From assembly GCF_040361275.1 (NCBI RefSeq), contig NZ_APNH01000007.1, forward strand, positions 1 to 61,285: a stretch of 61,285 bases of DNA, written 5' to 3'. The position numbers and the translations under genes were made by a program. Below, one piece after another: positions 7,710-14,872 of the stretch (positions are counted from its first letter, which is position 1; every line of letters begins with the position of its first letter). The stretch is from Salinisphaera sp. T31B1 (GTDB taxonomy: Bacteria; Pseudomonadota; Gammaproteobacteria; Nevskiales; Salinisphaeraceae). The notes beneath the pieces were generated by a model, which ran no database searches, was not told the DNA's origin, and was given only the letters and a program-made list of their open reading frames with translations.

Positions 7710-8158
7710 GCAGACAGACGTATCGAATCGAGCCCGATCTCTATGTCGGCCCATCGTGGCGCCTGCAACAGTGGCGCGATCGCGGCACCGCACTGGTAAT
7801 TGTCGCCGACCGCGTACCCGGCCTGCCGGACTGCAATGTGGCAGTAAAGCCCGCCGGCAAGAACCGCATACCTGGCGAAGCTATTCCGCGCGGCTTTCTC
7901 CAACTCATATCGGATCAAGGAAACACCATGGCCGACCACGTAGACAGCACCAGCAACGACCGCACCACGAACAATGCGGTGCGCCACAAGTACCGCGTCC
8001 TGACGGACGAAGAGAAGGCGCAGATGCAGAAGATCAAGGATGACGGGCTCGCCATGCTCGAGTACTTCGACAGCATCGGCCAGAGCCGCGAGCTGTCGCT
8101 GGCGAAAACCAAGATCGAAGAGGCTGTCATGTGGTCGTGCAAGCACGTCACCAGCTGA
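7706..8158 (+). CDS. Long form: unknown domain fused to Acb2/Tad1-like domain
   Basis: An uninterrupted 150-codon frame starts in an ATGA overlap with the portal stop. Its first 74 residues (YRIEPDLYVGPSWRLQQW, then a hydrophobic VIVADRVPGLPDC stretch) match no family I recognise. The last 77 residues form the Acb2/Tad1-like domain described separately, which has its own strong start at 7928. Either the gene yields a long and a short product, or the upstream frame is a separate coding segment joined by loss of a stop codon. Confidence 0.55.
   Translation: MSRQTYRIEPDLYVGPSWRLQQWRDRGTALVIVADRVPGLPDCNVAVKPAGKNRIPGEAIPRGFLQLISDQGNTMADHVDSTSNDRTTNNAVRHKYRVLTDEEKAQMQKIKDDGLAMLEYFDSIGQSRELSLAKTKIEEAVMWSCKHVTS
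7928..8158 (+). CDS. Acb2/Tad1-like cyclic-nucleotide sponge candidate
   Basis: The 77-residue product ends in a two-helix domain: HKYRVLTDEEKAQMQKIKDD, a short linker, then SRELSLAKTKIEEAVMW and SCKHVTS. This pattern (Y-R-x-L-T/S near the first helix, S-R-E-x-S-L-A-x-T-K-x-E-E-A-x-x-W in the second) resembles what I remember of the Acb2/Tad1 hairpin family. Those phage proteins sequester CBASS or Thoeris signal nucleotides. The start at 7928 has AAGGA seven bases upstream. It lies between portal and protease and before a terminator hairpin. The family assignment is from memory and unverified. Confidence 0.55.
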   Translation: MADHVDSTSNDRTTNNAVRHKYRVLTDEEKAQMQKIKDDGLAMLEYFDSIGQSRELSLAKTKIEEAVMWSCKHVTS

Positions 8159-8181
8159 ACCATTAGACATAGCCAAATAGT

Positions 8182-8205
8182 TGCCGCCCACGAGGCGGCA
8201 TTTTT
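8182..8205 (+). terminator. Terminator hairpin, member of the late-operon hairpin family
   Basis: TGCCGCC (8182-8188) pairs with GGCGGCA (8194-8200) around loop CACGA, followed by five T. The block TGTGCCCG and the protease start follow within 25 bases. Confidence 0.75.
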
Positions 8206-8222
8206 GTGCCCGGAGTAAGCGC

Positions 8223-9947
8223 ATGACCCGCTACAACCACGCCCATATCGCGGCGCAGCTGTTCAACACGCCGCACATGGTCGAGCCGTCGTACGGGCAG
8301 GTGTTTGTGTCAGCGCTGGCGCCGCGGCTCAACATCCAGTCGCTCACGCTGGGTGACGGCACAGAACTGCATCAGCCGGACATGATCGCCACGGCTGAGT
8401 CGTACATGCGGGGTCAGCGAAAGCTGTACCACGAGATGGACGGCATCGCGATCATCCCGGTCGACGGCACGTTGGTGCACGACAAGTTCGGCGGGCTCAA
8501 CCCCGAATCCGGCATGACCAACTATAGCTCGATCCAGATGAAGGCCGAAGCTGCCGCCGCGGATCCGGACGTGCTCGGCATCGTACTGGACATCAATTCG
8601 CCCGGGGGGTCGGCGGCCGGCGTATTCAACTTGTCTCAGCAGCTCGCCGAGATCGCCCAGACGAAACCGATCTGGGCCGTTGTGGACGAACTGGCATGCT
8701 CGGCGGCTTACGCCCTGGCCAGCGCCTGCACCAAGATCGTGGCGCCCGAGAACGCCATGCTCGGCTCGATTGGCGTCGTGATGATGCACGTCGACCAGAG
8801 CGAGATGATCAAGGGCATGGGGCTCAACGTCACATACATCTTCTCGGGTGACCACAAGATCGACGGCAACAGCTTCGAGCCCATCCCATCCGCTGTGCAA
8901 GCCGGCTTCCAAAAGGGCGTGGACGACGCCCGCGACCGGTTCGTGCAGCTGGTGGCCACCAACCGAGGCATGGACCCGCAAGCCGTCTACGACACACAGG
9001 CCCAAGTCTACGACGCCCGCGACGCGCTCGATGTCGGCCTGCTCGACGAAATCATGCGCACCGACAAGGTGCTCGAAGCGTTCAGCGCCTCGCTGCGCGC
9101 ATCTACCCCGGCGCGGTTCGGCGCCACTCTCAAGAACGGAGCGAAAGCTATGGCACTACCGCTATGGGGCCGAAACAAGGCCAGCAACAAGGCCGCTGCG
9201 GCGGAACGCAAAGAACCGACGCTGGATGCGGGCGCTGAAGGGCAGCACAAACTGCACGTAGACGCGAACGGCGTGATCGGCGGATTCAGCGTGGCCAGCG
9301 GCGGCGAGCCGGTTTTGGCATGGAACTGCGCCAGCTGGCCCGCCGAGCGTGTTGAAGCGCTGGAAGCGGCCGGCTTTACCATCAATCGCGACACAGACGG
9401 CAACGCCGAAAGCGTGGTGCTGCCGCAGGGCGAGGCCAGTGCAACGCTGCGGCCTGCCGACGATGCCGAGAAGCAAGCGGCCGGCACCGGCGAGCAGATG
9501 ACGGAAATCAACGCCGGCGAAGCCGAAACCGTCGAGACACTTTCGATAAAAGGAGGCCGCCCGGCGCCGGCCAGCCTCGACGCCCTGGTCTCGCTCTGCA
9601 GCGAACACCAGTGCGACACGCTGGCCAAGCCGCTGCGCGATCGCGGCGTCACCGCCGAACAGGCCGAAGCCATCATGGCCGACGTGGACGCCATCCGCGA
9701 CAAGATGGCCGTGACCTTCCCGGACGACCCGAAAGCCGCCGCCGACATGGCCAACCGTTTCGCGGTCGCTGCCCACGGCAGCGCCACCGCCCAGTTCGCC
9801 GAGCCTCTCTCGGCGCTCATGGTCGAAGCCCAGGCCCGCATGGCGGGCGAGGAAATCGACCAACACCCGCCCGAAACCAGCCAGGCGGCCGGCCAGGGGC
9901 GTATCAGCGCGCGCGCGGTCCACAAACGGCACAACACGCGCAAGTAA
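8223..9947 (+). CDS. Head maturation protease, S49 family, with C-terminal scaffold (gpC-like)
   Basis: The 574-residue protein has an S49/SppA-type protease domain at about 60-280: the DINSPGGSA block near 123-131 and ELACSAAY with the expected nucleophile Ser160. It resembles lambda gpC, which trims head proteins. The C-terminal third is Ala/Glu-rich and helical and is also made alone as scaffold from an internal start (9150). ATG 8223 is chosen because the longer frame back to 8181 runs through the terminator hairpin. The Shine-Dalgarno GGAG lies at 8212-8215. Confidence 0.9.
   Translation: MTRYNHAHIAAQLFNTPHMVEPSYGQVFVSALAPRLNIQSLTLGDGTELHQPDMIATAESYMRGQRKLYHEMDGIAIIPVDGTLVHDKFGGLNPESGMTNYSSIQMKAEAAAADPDVLGIVLDINSPGGSAAGVFNLSQQLAEIAQTKPIWAVVDELACSAAYALASACTKIVAPENAMLGSIGVVMMHVDQSEMIKGMGLNVTYIFSGDHKIDGNSFEPIPSAVQAGFQKGVDDARDRFVQLVATNRGMDPQAVYDTQAQVYDARDALDVGLLDEIMRTDKVLEAFSASLRASTPARFGATLKNGAKAMALPLWGRNKASNKAAAAERKEPTLDAGAEGQHKLHVDANGVIGGFSVASGGEPVLAWNCASWPAERVEALEAAGFTINRDTDGNAESVVLPQGEASATLRPADDAEKQAAGTGEQMTEINAGEAETVETLSIKGGRPAPASLDALVSLCSEHQCDTLAKPLRDRGVTAEQAEAIMADVDAIRDKMAVTFPDDPKAAADMANRFAVAAHGSATAQFAEPLSALMVEAQARMAGEEIDQHPPETSQAAGQGRISARAVHKRHNTRK
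9150..9947 (+). CDS. Nested scaffolding protein (Nu3-like internal start)
   Basis: In the protease frame an ATG at 9150 is preceded by GGAG at 9138-9141 with an eight-base gap. Translation from here gives 265 residues without the protease domain: a linker, a small folded region and an Ala/Glu-rich helical C-terminus. This is how lambda makes scaffold Nu3 from within gene C. The scaffold would direct capsid assembly and then be degraded by the protease. The internal start is seen; its use is inferred from the lambda precedent. Confidence 0.65.
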   Translation: MALPLWGRNKASNKAAAAERKEPTLDAGAEGQHKLHVDANGVIGGFSVASGGEPVLAWNCASWPAERVEALEAAGFTINRDTDGNAESVVLPQGEASATLRPADDAEKQAAGTGEQMTEINAGEAETVETLSIKGGRPAPASLDALVSLCSEHQCDTLAKPLRDRGVTAEQAEAIMADVDAIRDKMAVTFPDDPKAAADMANRFAVAAHGSATAQFAEPLSALMVEAQARMAGEEIDQHPPETSQAAGQGRISARAVHKRHNTRK

Positions 9948-9977
9948 GCACCACTCCCAACACTCAAGGAGTTCGAT

Positions 9978-10343
9978 ATGACGGTACTCACCGAAGGCCG
10001 CCACACGGCGGAATTTCTGGCCAGCGAGGCCAATGGTTTTCGATCGCGCGAAACCATCACGCTCGCCAGCGGCGAAACGCTCGAAGCCGGCACCGTGCTC
10101 GGCGTATCTACGACCACCGGGAAGTACGCCGGCCTCAATCCGGATTCGACCGCGGGATATGAAGACGCGACGGCCGTGCTGTACGACAACTGCGATGCCA
10201 CGGCCGGCGACATCAAGGCCGTGATCGTCGCGCGCGATGCGGAAGTGAAGCGCGACGCGCTGGTCTGGCCGGACGGCATCGAGGAGGCGGACAAGACCGC
10301 CGCACTGGAAGCACTCGCCGCCAAAGGCATCGTCGCCCGGTAA
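9978..10343 (+). CDS. Head decoration protein (gpD family)
   Basis: A 121-residue protein of the lambda gpD family, trimers of which cement the expanded capsid. It shows the usual start TEGRHTAEFLASEANGFRSR and the GTVLGVSTTTGKY beta region. Length is close to lambda gpD (110). An AAGGAG lies at 9966-9971, six bases before the ATG. The gene sits between protease/scaffold and capsid, as in lambda. Confidence 0.92.
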   Translation: MTVLTEGRHTAEFLASEANGFRSRETITLASGETLEAGTVLGVSTTTGKYAGLNPDSTAGYEDATAVLYDNCDATAGDIKAVIVARDAEVKRDALVWPDGIEEADKTAALEALAAKGIVAR

Positions 10344-10379
10344 CCGCCGGCCCACCCATACCCACTGGAATCACAATCG

Positions 10380-10401
10380 CCGGCCATGAGCCGGTTTTTT
10401 T
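10380..10401 (+). terminator. Terminator hairpin before the capsid gene
   Basis: CCGGC (10380-10384) pairs with GCCGG (10390-10394) around CATGA, followed by seven T. TGTACCC and AGGAG lead into the capsid ATG. It may tune the decoration-to-capsid ratio or be a member of the repeated boundary block. Confidence 0.7.
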
Positions 10402-10425
10402 GTACCCAACGCAGGAGAACTACTC

Positions 10426-11436
10426 ATGCCCGGCATGAACATTTTCGATAACGACGCATTCAGCCTCACCACGCTGACCGCCGCCATCAACGAGCGCGAT
10501 TTCGTGCCGTCGATGATCCGCAACATGAACCTGTTTCGTTCGCGCGGCGTGACCACCACCACCATCGCCATCGAGCGCAAGGGCACCGAGCTCAAGCTGA
10601 TCCCGACGAGCCCGCGCGGCGCGCCCCCGGGCGAGCTGGTGACCAACAAGGCCAATCTGCGCGACCTTCGCATCCCGCATCTGGCCAAGAACGCCACCGT
10701 TGTGGCCGACGAAGTGCAGAACGTGCGCGCGTTCGGCACGGACGACGAGCTGCAGACCGTGCAGGATCTGGTGATCGATCGCACCGAACTGCTTGCACAG
10801 GAGTTCGATCTCACCGAAGAGCACCTGATGCTTGGCGCACTGCAGGGCAAAATCTACGACGCCGACGGCACCACGCTGATCTACGACCTGTTCAGTGAAT
10901 TCGGCGTTTCGCAGCCCGCTGCCATCGACTTCGCCCTGGATACGGACGCCACCAAGGTGCGCACCAAGTGCACCGAAGTGATCCGCACCATGGGCAAGAA
11001 CATGAAGGCGGGCGGCATGCAGTTCGGTGTGGGGGCCATCGCCGAAGATTCGTTCTTCGACGCGCTCATCAACCACCCGGACGTCGAGCGCGCCTACGAG
11101 CGGTTCCAGGAAGGCGCAGCCCTTCGCAACGACTACACCTGGCAGTCGTTCCAGTTCGCCGGTATCAACTTCATCAACTACCGCGGTAGCGATGACGGCA
11201 AGGTCGGCCTGGCCGAAGGCGAATGCCGATTCTTCCCGATGGGCGTGCCCGGCGTGTTCGAGATCGTCTACGCCCCGGCGGACTATGCCGACACGGTCAA
11301 CACCGTGGGCCTGCCGCGCTACGTGGTGCCCAACCTCGAAGACACCGGCAACAACCGGTATCGCAAGTTCGAGGTCCAGGCCAACCCGCTGCCGTACTGC
11401 ACGCGTCCGCAGACGCTGCTGCGGGGCACGGCGTAA
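10426..11436 (+). CDS. Major capsid protein (gpE family)
   Basis: The 336-residue protein matches the lambda gpE family (341 residues). Signs include DAFSLTTLTAAIN at the N-terminus, PRGAPPGEL near 65, the EHLMLGALQGKIYDADGT region near 130-145, and the C-terminal YVVPNLEDTGNNRYRKFEVQ and TRPQTLL blocks. It forms the capsid shell with an HK97 fold. An AGGAG at 10412-10416 is a strong ribosome site, in keeping with high expression. A terminator with a 10-bp stem follows. Confidence 0.95.
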   Translation: MPGMNIFDNDAFSLTTLTAAINERDFVPSMIRNMNLFRSRGVTTTTIAIERKGTELKLIPTSPRGAPPGELVTNKANLRDLRIPHLAKNATVVADEVQNVRAFGTDDELQTVQDLVIDRTELLAQEFDLTEEHLMLGALQGKIYDADGTTLIYDLFSEFGVSQPAAIDFALDTDATKVRTKCTEVIRTMGKNMKAGGMQFGVGAIAEDSFFDALINHPDVERAYERFQEGAALRNDYTWQSFQFAGINFINYRGSDDGKVGLAEGECRFFPMGVPGVFEIVYAPADYADTVNTVGLPRYVVPNLEDTGNNRYRKFEVQANPLPYCTRPQTLLRGTA

Positions 11437-11460
11437 TCGCTCACCCGAGCGATGACTCAA

Positions 11461-11491
11461 AAGCCCGGCCGGGCCGTCTGGCCGGGCTTTT
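11461..11491 (+). terminator. Terminator after the capsid gene
   Basis: AAGCCCGGCC (11461-11470) pairs perfectly with GGCCGGGCTT (11480-11489) around nine bases, ending in a T-run. With a 10-bp GC-rich stem it is the strongest-looking internal terminator of the late operon. Confidence 0.8.
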
Positions 11492-11523
11492 CTGTGATCG
11501 CCCATCACTTCATTGGAGCCGAT

Positions 11524-11667
11524 ATGTCAGGTGCAATCCCCCGTTTGCCGTTCCCATATCTGTCGCGCTTCGGCTGGTATCGAAAGCGAACTGAGCGCGA
11601 ACTGATCGGCATCGCGTGCGCGATTGGCATGGCGGCCGGCGTCGCTATTTGCGCGGTGGCTTGGTAG
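11524..11667 (+). CDS. Small membrane protein
   Basis: A 47-residue peptide with a basic N-terminal half (FGWYRKRTERE) and one C-terminal hydrophobic segment (IGIACAIGMAAGVAICAVAW). GGAG lies at 11515-11518 upstream of ATG 11524. It follows the capsid terminator and precedes the head-tail connector, where a membrane protein is unexpected in a virion operon. It may act on the host membrane during late infection. No family is recognised. Confidence 0.55.
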   Translation: MSGAIPRLPFPYLSRFGWYRKRTERELIGIACAIGMAAGVAICAVAW

Positions 11668-11671
11668 CCCC

Positions 11672-11971
11672 ATGAACATCGAACGCCTCACCACCCGCGC
11701 CGGCGCCCGGGCATTCAGCCAGGGGCGGGCGGTCTATCGGGGCGCGCGCGTGCCCGGCGGCGTGGTGCACGACATCACGGCCGTGCTCGATCGCAGCTAC
11801 GAAGTGTTCGATGAAGACGGCGTGGCCCGTCGCGTGACGGTCATGGCCGTGCAGGTCAGCCAGGTGCCGAGCTCGGAGCGGGGCGACACCATCGAACGCG
11901 ATGGCCGGTCGTGGCAGGTCATCCACACGCTGGAAGACGACGGCCACGATCGCGTGCTCGAGGTGACGTGA
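11672..11971 (+). CDS. Head-tail joining protein (FII-like)
   Basis: The 99-residue beta-rich protein lies directly after the capsid cluster and before the Z-like gene, the place of lambda gpFII, which forms part of the neck. Alternating hydrophobic strands (GGVVHDITAVL, VTVMAVQVSQV, WQVIHTLEDDG) and length fit the family, but identity is weak. ATG 11672 lies four bases after the small membrane protein's stop. The end overlaps the next ATG by one base. Confidence 0.55.
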   Translation: MNIERLTTRAGARAFSQGRAVYRGARVPGGVVHDITAVLDRSYEVFDEDGVARRVTVMAVQVSQVPSSERGDTIERDGRSWQVIHTLEDDGHDRVLEVT

Positions 11972-12552
11972 TGACCACGTTCTACCGGATACAGGATTCG
12001 GAGCGCCTCAAGTCAGAACTGGGCGCCGCAGCGCGGCACGTCGAAACCGCGAAGCGTCGGGCCATCAGCGCCGTGACGGCCAAGGCCGCGACATTCATAT
12101 CGCGAGACATACGCGACGTGTTCGCCATCCGGGCGAAAGACATCAAGTCTGCATTGTCCGTTCGGAAATACGAAAAGGACGCCAAGGCGCTGTTGTACAC
12201 CGGCGGAAAGATCCCGCTCGAAAAATTCGGCGGCAAGGACAAGCGCGTCTCGATCACCGCGACGAGCCGCCGCGGAAAGAAATTCAAGACCAGTCGCCGC
12301 GCGGCCACCGCGCGGGTCCGGAAAGATAAAGGCCGCCAGGTCGTCCGCCCCGGCGGCTTCCTCGCCAAGGGCCGGATCTACCGCCGGCGTGAGCAAGACA
12401 AGAACGACAGCACGCTGGTGCCCATGTTCGGCCCGTCCATCCCCGGCCTCGTCGCCCACCCGGAAACGATCCGCGGCGCACAAGACCTCGTACGCGACGA
12501 ACTGCCGAAAGAATTCGACCGCAACCTGCGCCATCTGCTGGGTGACGACTGA
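11971..12552 (+). CDS. Minor tail protein Z
   Basis: A 193-residue basic protein of the lambda gpZ family (192 residues), needed to complete the tail for joining to heads. The N-terminal helix (LGAAARHVETAKRRAISAVTAKAATFISRDIRDVF) and the C-terminal half with LAKGRIYRR and VPMFGPSIP are typical. The ATG shares a base with the upstream stop (TGATG), and its stop overlaps the next ATG likewise. The sequence looks intact. Confidence 0.85.
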   Translation: MTTFYRIQDSERLKSELGAAARHVETAKRRAISAVTAKAATFISRDIRDVFAIRAKDIKSALSVRKYEKDAKALLYTGGKIPLEKFGGKDKRVSITATSRRGKKFKTSRRAATARVRKDKGRQVVRPGGFLAKGRIYRRREQDKNDSTLVPMFGPSIPGLVAHPETIRGAQDLVRDELPKEFDRNLRHLLGDD

Positions 12553-12989
12553 TGCAGAACCCCGACATCCAGCCGGCGCTGATCGAACGCCTCAAAGACC
12601 GGTGCAGCGACGTGTTCGCCGTGATCGACGACGCATGGAACGCGCCGGCTATCGAGCAGCTGTATGAAACGACGCCGGCGGCCTACGTGTTTCTGCAAGC
12701 CGAAGGCCCCGACCGCAACGCCGACCCGGAGACGAACTGCCCGCGCCAGCGCGTGACGTTTGTCTACGCCGTGCATCTCGTCGTCAACGGCGAGCAGTTC
12801 CGCGACGTGGCCCACCGCGTGCGCGAAGCGTTATTCGGCTGGGGGCCCACCGAGCAGCACCTACCCATGGCCAACCGCGGCGGCGAGCGGATGGCCGGCG
12901 GCCGCTCGCCGCTGGGCGGCCTGTATATCGAATACCAGCAGCGCTGGTCCGTCGACACCTGGCTACGCAATAACAACCCGAGTGCATAA
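12552..12989 (+). CDS. Tail terminator protein (gpU-like)
   Basis: The 145-residue protein follows Z, the position of lambda gpU, which caps the growing tail tube and fixes its length. It has an N-terminal helix, a central beta sheet (TFVYAVHLVVNGEQFRDVAHRVREALFGW) and a C-terminal strand (GGLYIEYQQRWSVDTWLR) as in gpU-like terminators. No sequence signature is decisive, so the call is mainly position plus predicted fold. One-base overlap with Z. Confidence 0.65.
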   Translation: MQNPDIQPALIERLKDRCSDVFAVIDDAWNAPAIEQLYETTPAAYVFLQAEGPDRNADPETNCPRQRVTFVYAVHLVVNGEQFRDVAHRVREALFGWGPTEQHLPMANRGGERMAGGRSPLGGLYIEYQQRWSVDTWLRNNNPSA

Positions 12990-12991
12990 CC

Positions 12992-13387
12992 ATGAAAGCG
13001 CCGCGCGAGTTCCCAACGCCGCTTTATATAGAAGCGATCGCTCGATACATGGATTTGAGTCGCGAACGTCGCGACGAGATGGCCCGCTTGCGAGACCTTC
13101 TAGGTCCAGCGGCCTACGCTGGCCTATGTCACGGCCGCATGGATCTAGGGCCGCGAACAGGCAAGACGTACGCGGCGGCCAATGCGGCGGATGCCGAAGA
13201 CGTTTGCGCAGTCGTCGCGACGCGTGACCTTGCGTTCCGAACGCATCGTCTTAACGGCAGCCGTGCCGCGAGCGATCTATGCGCGCCATTTGACGACGAC
13301 ATTATCTACGTGTTCGACAGTGCGCGCCTTCCGCCCGGCTATTTCGATCATCACTGCCCACTGATCGCTTTTCACCTCGGCGAATAA
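12992..13387 (+). CDS. Unknown protein with P-loop-like motif, inserted in tail module
   Basis: A 131-residue protein between tail terminator and tube, where lambda has no gene. It has an N-terminal helical part, then GPRTGKT (53-59) followed by a helix and a hydrophobic strand (VCAVVATRDLAF). This looks like a minimal P-loop but has one residue fewer than GxxxxGKT, and no Walker B is clear. The C-terminal part is acidic and Phe/Tyr-rich. It could be a moron or an assembly factor. Function unknown. Confidence 0.6.
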   Translation: MKAPREFPTPLYIEAIARYMDLSRERRDEMARLRDLLGPAAYAGLCHGRMDLGPRTGKTYAAANAADAEDVCAVVATRDLAFRTHRLNGSRAASDLCAPFDDDIIYVFDSARLPPGYFDHHCPLIAFHLGE

Positions 13388-13401
13388 CCCAGGAGCAATC
13401 C

Positions 13402-13578
13402 ATGCCCATCCGATCCGGCGGTCGCTATCGCGTCCGCAACGGCAAGCCTGTGCTCGAAGAGCGCACTGGCTATCGCCCCGAAGCCGAGGCCGTGCCCGCG
13501 AAGAAGGACACGGCCACCGAGAAACCCGCGCCGAAGAAGGGCGCCGCCAAGAAGGAGACGCCCGATGCTGACGCGTAA
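13402..13578 (+). CDS. Small basic phage protein, Lys/Ala-rich tail
   Basis: A 58-residue frame with AGGAG at 13391-13395 and ATG at 13402. The N-terminus (MPIRSGGRYRVRNGKPVLEE) has the look of a small beta hairpin; the rest is Lys/Ala/Pro-rich and disordered. Its stop overlaps the tube gene start by 14 bases, so it is probably co-translated with it. No function is known to me. A good ribosome site and coupling support a real gene. Confidence 0.65.
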   Translation: MPIRSGGRYRVRNGKPVLEERTGYRPEAEAVPAKKDTATEKPAPKKGAAKKETPDADA

Positions 13579-14494
13579 ACGAATCGTCCTGCCGAAGATC
13601 GAAACCACCTACGGCGAAGACGCCTCGCCGGACGGCGCCAGCCGCGTGATCACGACCAGCGATTTCTCCTGGACGCCGTACCAGGGCGACACGCAGACCC
13701 GCGACCGGCTCACCGATACGTTCGGCGCCCGAGCCGAAGTGAACGTCGGCCCGAACACGTCGCTGCAGTTCTCTGTGCCGCTGGCCGGCTCCGGCGAAGC
13801 CGGCACGCCGCCCGTGTTCGGCCCGTTGCTGCGCGCCTGCGGCATGTCCGAAACCATCGCCGACGGCGAGTCGGTTACCTATCAGCCGGTTACCGACGCC
13901 ACCGAGTCGGTGACGCTGTACTACAACATGGACGGCGTACTGCAGGCGATGGTCGGCACACGCGGCACGTTCGTGCTCAACGCCAACGGCGGCGCATTCC
14001 CTACGCTGCAATTCACCCTGACGTCGTTCTACAAGCGGCCAGTGACGCAAGCGGCGCCGACCCTGTCGGACATCGAGCAGGCGGACGAAATCCCGGTGAA
14101 CAAGCAGAACACCGTGGGCAGTGTGCACGGCCACGCCGCGTGCATGTCGGGCATGACGGTCACACAGGGCAATTCGGTGAACTACTTCAACCGGATCAAC
14201 TGCGAAAGCATCGAGATCACCGACCGCGAAACCACCGGTTCGGTCACCATCGATGCCGTGCGACCGGACGTGCAGGACTATTTCGCGGCCATGGAATCGC
14301 ATGAAGGCGTGATTCTGGCCCCGGTCTCGATGACCCACGGCAAGACCGCCGGCAACATCGTCGAAGTGTCCGGTTCGAAAGTGCAGCTGTCGGGCCTGTC
14401 CATGGGCGACGACAACGGCCGCGCCCAGTACGAGATGACCACCCGCTACATCCGCGACCAGGGCGACGACGAGTTCACCCTGGTGTTCAAGTAG
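13565..14494 (+). CDS. Major tail tube protein (gpV-like)
   Basis: A 309-residue protein of the siphovirus tail tube family. It stacks as hexamers around the tape measure to form the non-contractile tube. Beta-rich throughout; family-like blocks include YGEDASPDG near 18-26, the SVPLAGSGEAGTPP region near 72-85 and the EFTLVFK end. Unlike lambda gpV there is no clear Ig-like C-terminal domain. It sits directly upstream of the tail chaperone pair, as expected. Confidence 0.85.
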   Translation: MLTRKRIVLPKIETTYGEDASPDGASRVITTSDFSWTPYQGDTQTRDRLTDTFGARAEVNVGPNTSLQFSVPLAGSGEAGTPPVFGPLLRACGMSETIADGESVTYQPVTDATESVTLYYNMDGVLQAMVGTRGTFVLNANGGAFPTLQFTLTSFYKRPVTQAAPTLSDIEQADEIPVNKQNTVGSVHGHAACMSGMTVTQGNSVNYFNRINCESIEITDRETTGSVTIDAVRPDVQDYFAAMESHEGVILAPVSMTHGKTAGNIVEVSGSKVQLSGLSMGDDNGRAQYEMTTRYIRDQGDDEFTLVFK

Positions 14495-14503
14495 GAGCCG
14501 CCC

Positions 14504-14872
14504 GTGTCTGGAATCAAACTCAAACCCGTCGCCCAGGTCGAGCAGGAAGTGAGCGTGCCCGTGCCGCGTGGCAAGGGGTCGTTCTCGAACAAGAAAATGC
14601 TCGTCACGTACCGGCTGCGCTCGGCCACGGCCATGCGCGAGTTCTGGGAAACGCCGGCCGATGAGCGGCCCACCGACGACGAGCTGATGCGGGCCGACAT
14701 CATCGCCGTCAAGAACGTGGACCGCGTGGTCGACGTCGAGGGCGATCTGTCGACGGTCGAAACGGCCGATCTGGTCGACCTGCTCATGGACGTGCCGTAT
14801 ATCCGCGGCCCGCTCATCCAGGGCTGGGGCGACACGCAGAGCAACCGGGACACCCACGCCACAAAAAACTGA
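14504..14872 (+). CDS. Tail assembly chaperone gpG
   Basis: The 122-residue product of the zero frame. It starts at GTG 14504 after AGGAG (14494-14498) and stops at the TGA just after a slippery AAAAAAC. Position between tube and tape measure and the frameshift arrangement identify it as the gpG counterpart, a chaperone that coats the tape measure during tail assembly. A helical, acidic C-terminal half fits. Sequence similarity to lambda gpG is not obvious. Confidence 0.85.
   Translation: MSGIKLKPVAQVEQEVSVPVPRGKGSFSNKKMLVTYRLRSATAMREFWETPADERPTDDELMRADIIAVKNVDRVVDVEGDLSTVETADLVDLLMDVPYIRGPLIQGWGDTQSNRDTHATKN

Noticed and set aside
9008-10387. 459-codon minus-strand frame opposite protease and decoration genes
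   Set aside because: Long antisense frames are common in high-GC DNA. The translation is Ser/Ala-rich with no family match, while the plus strand carries clear phage genes.
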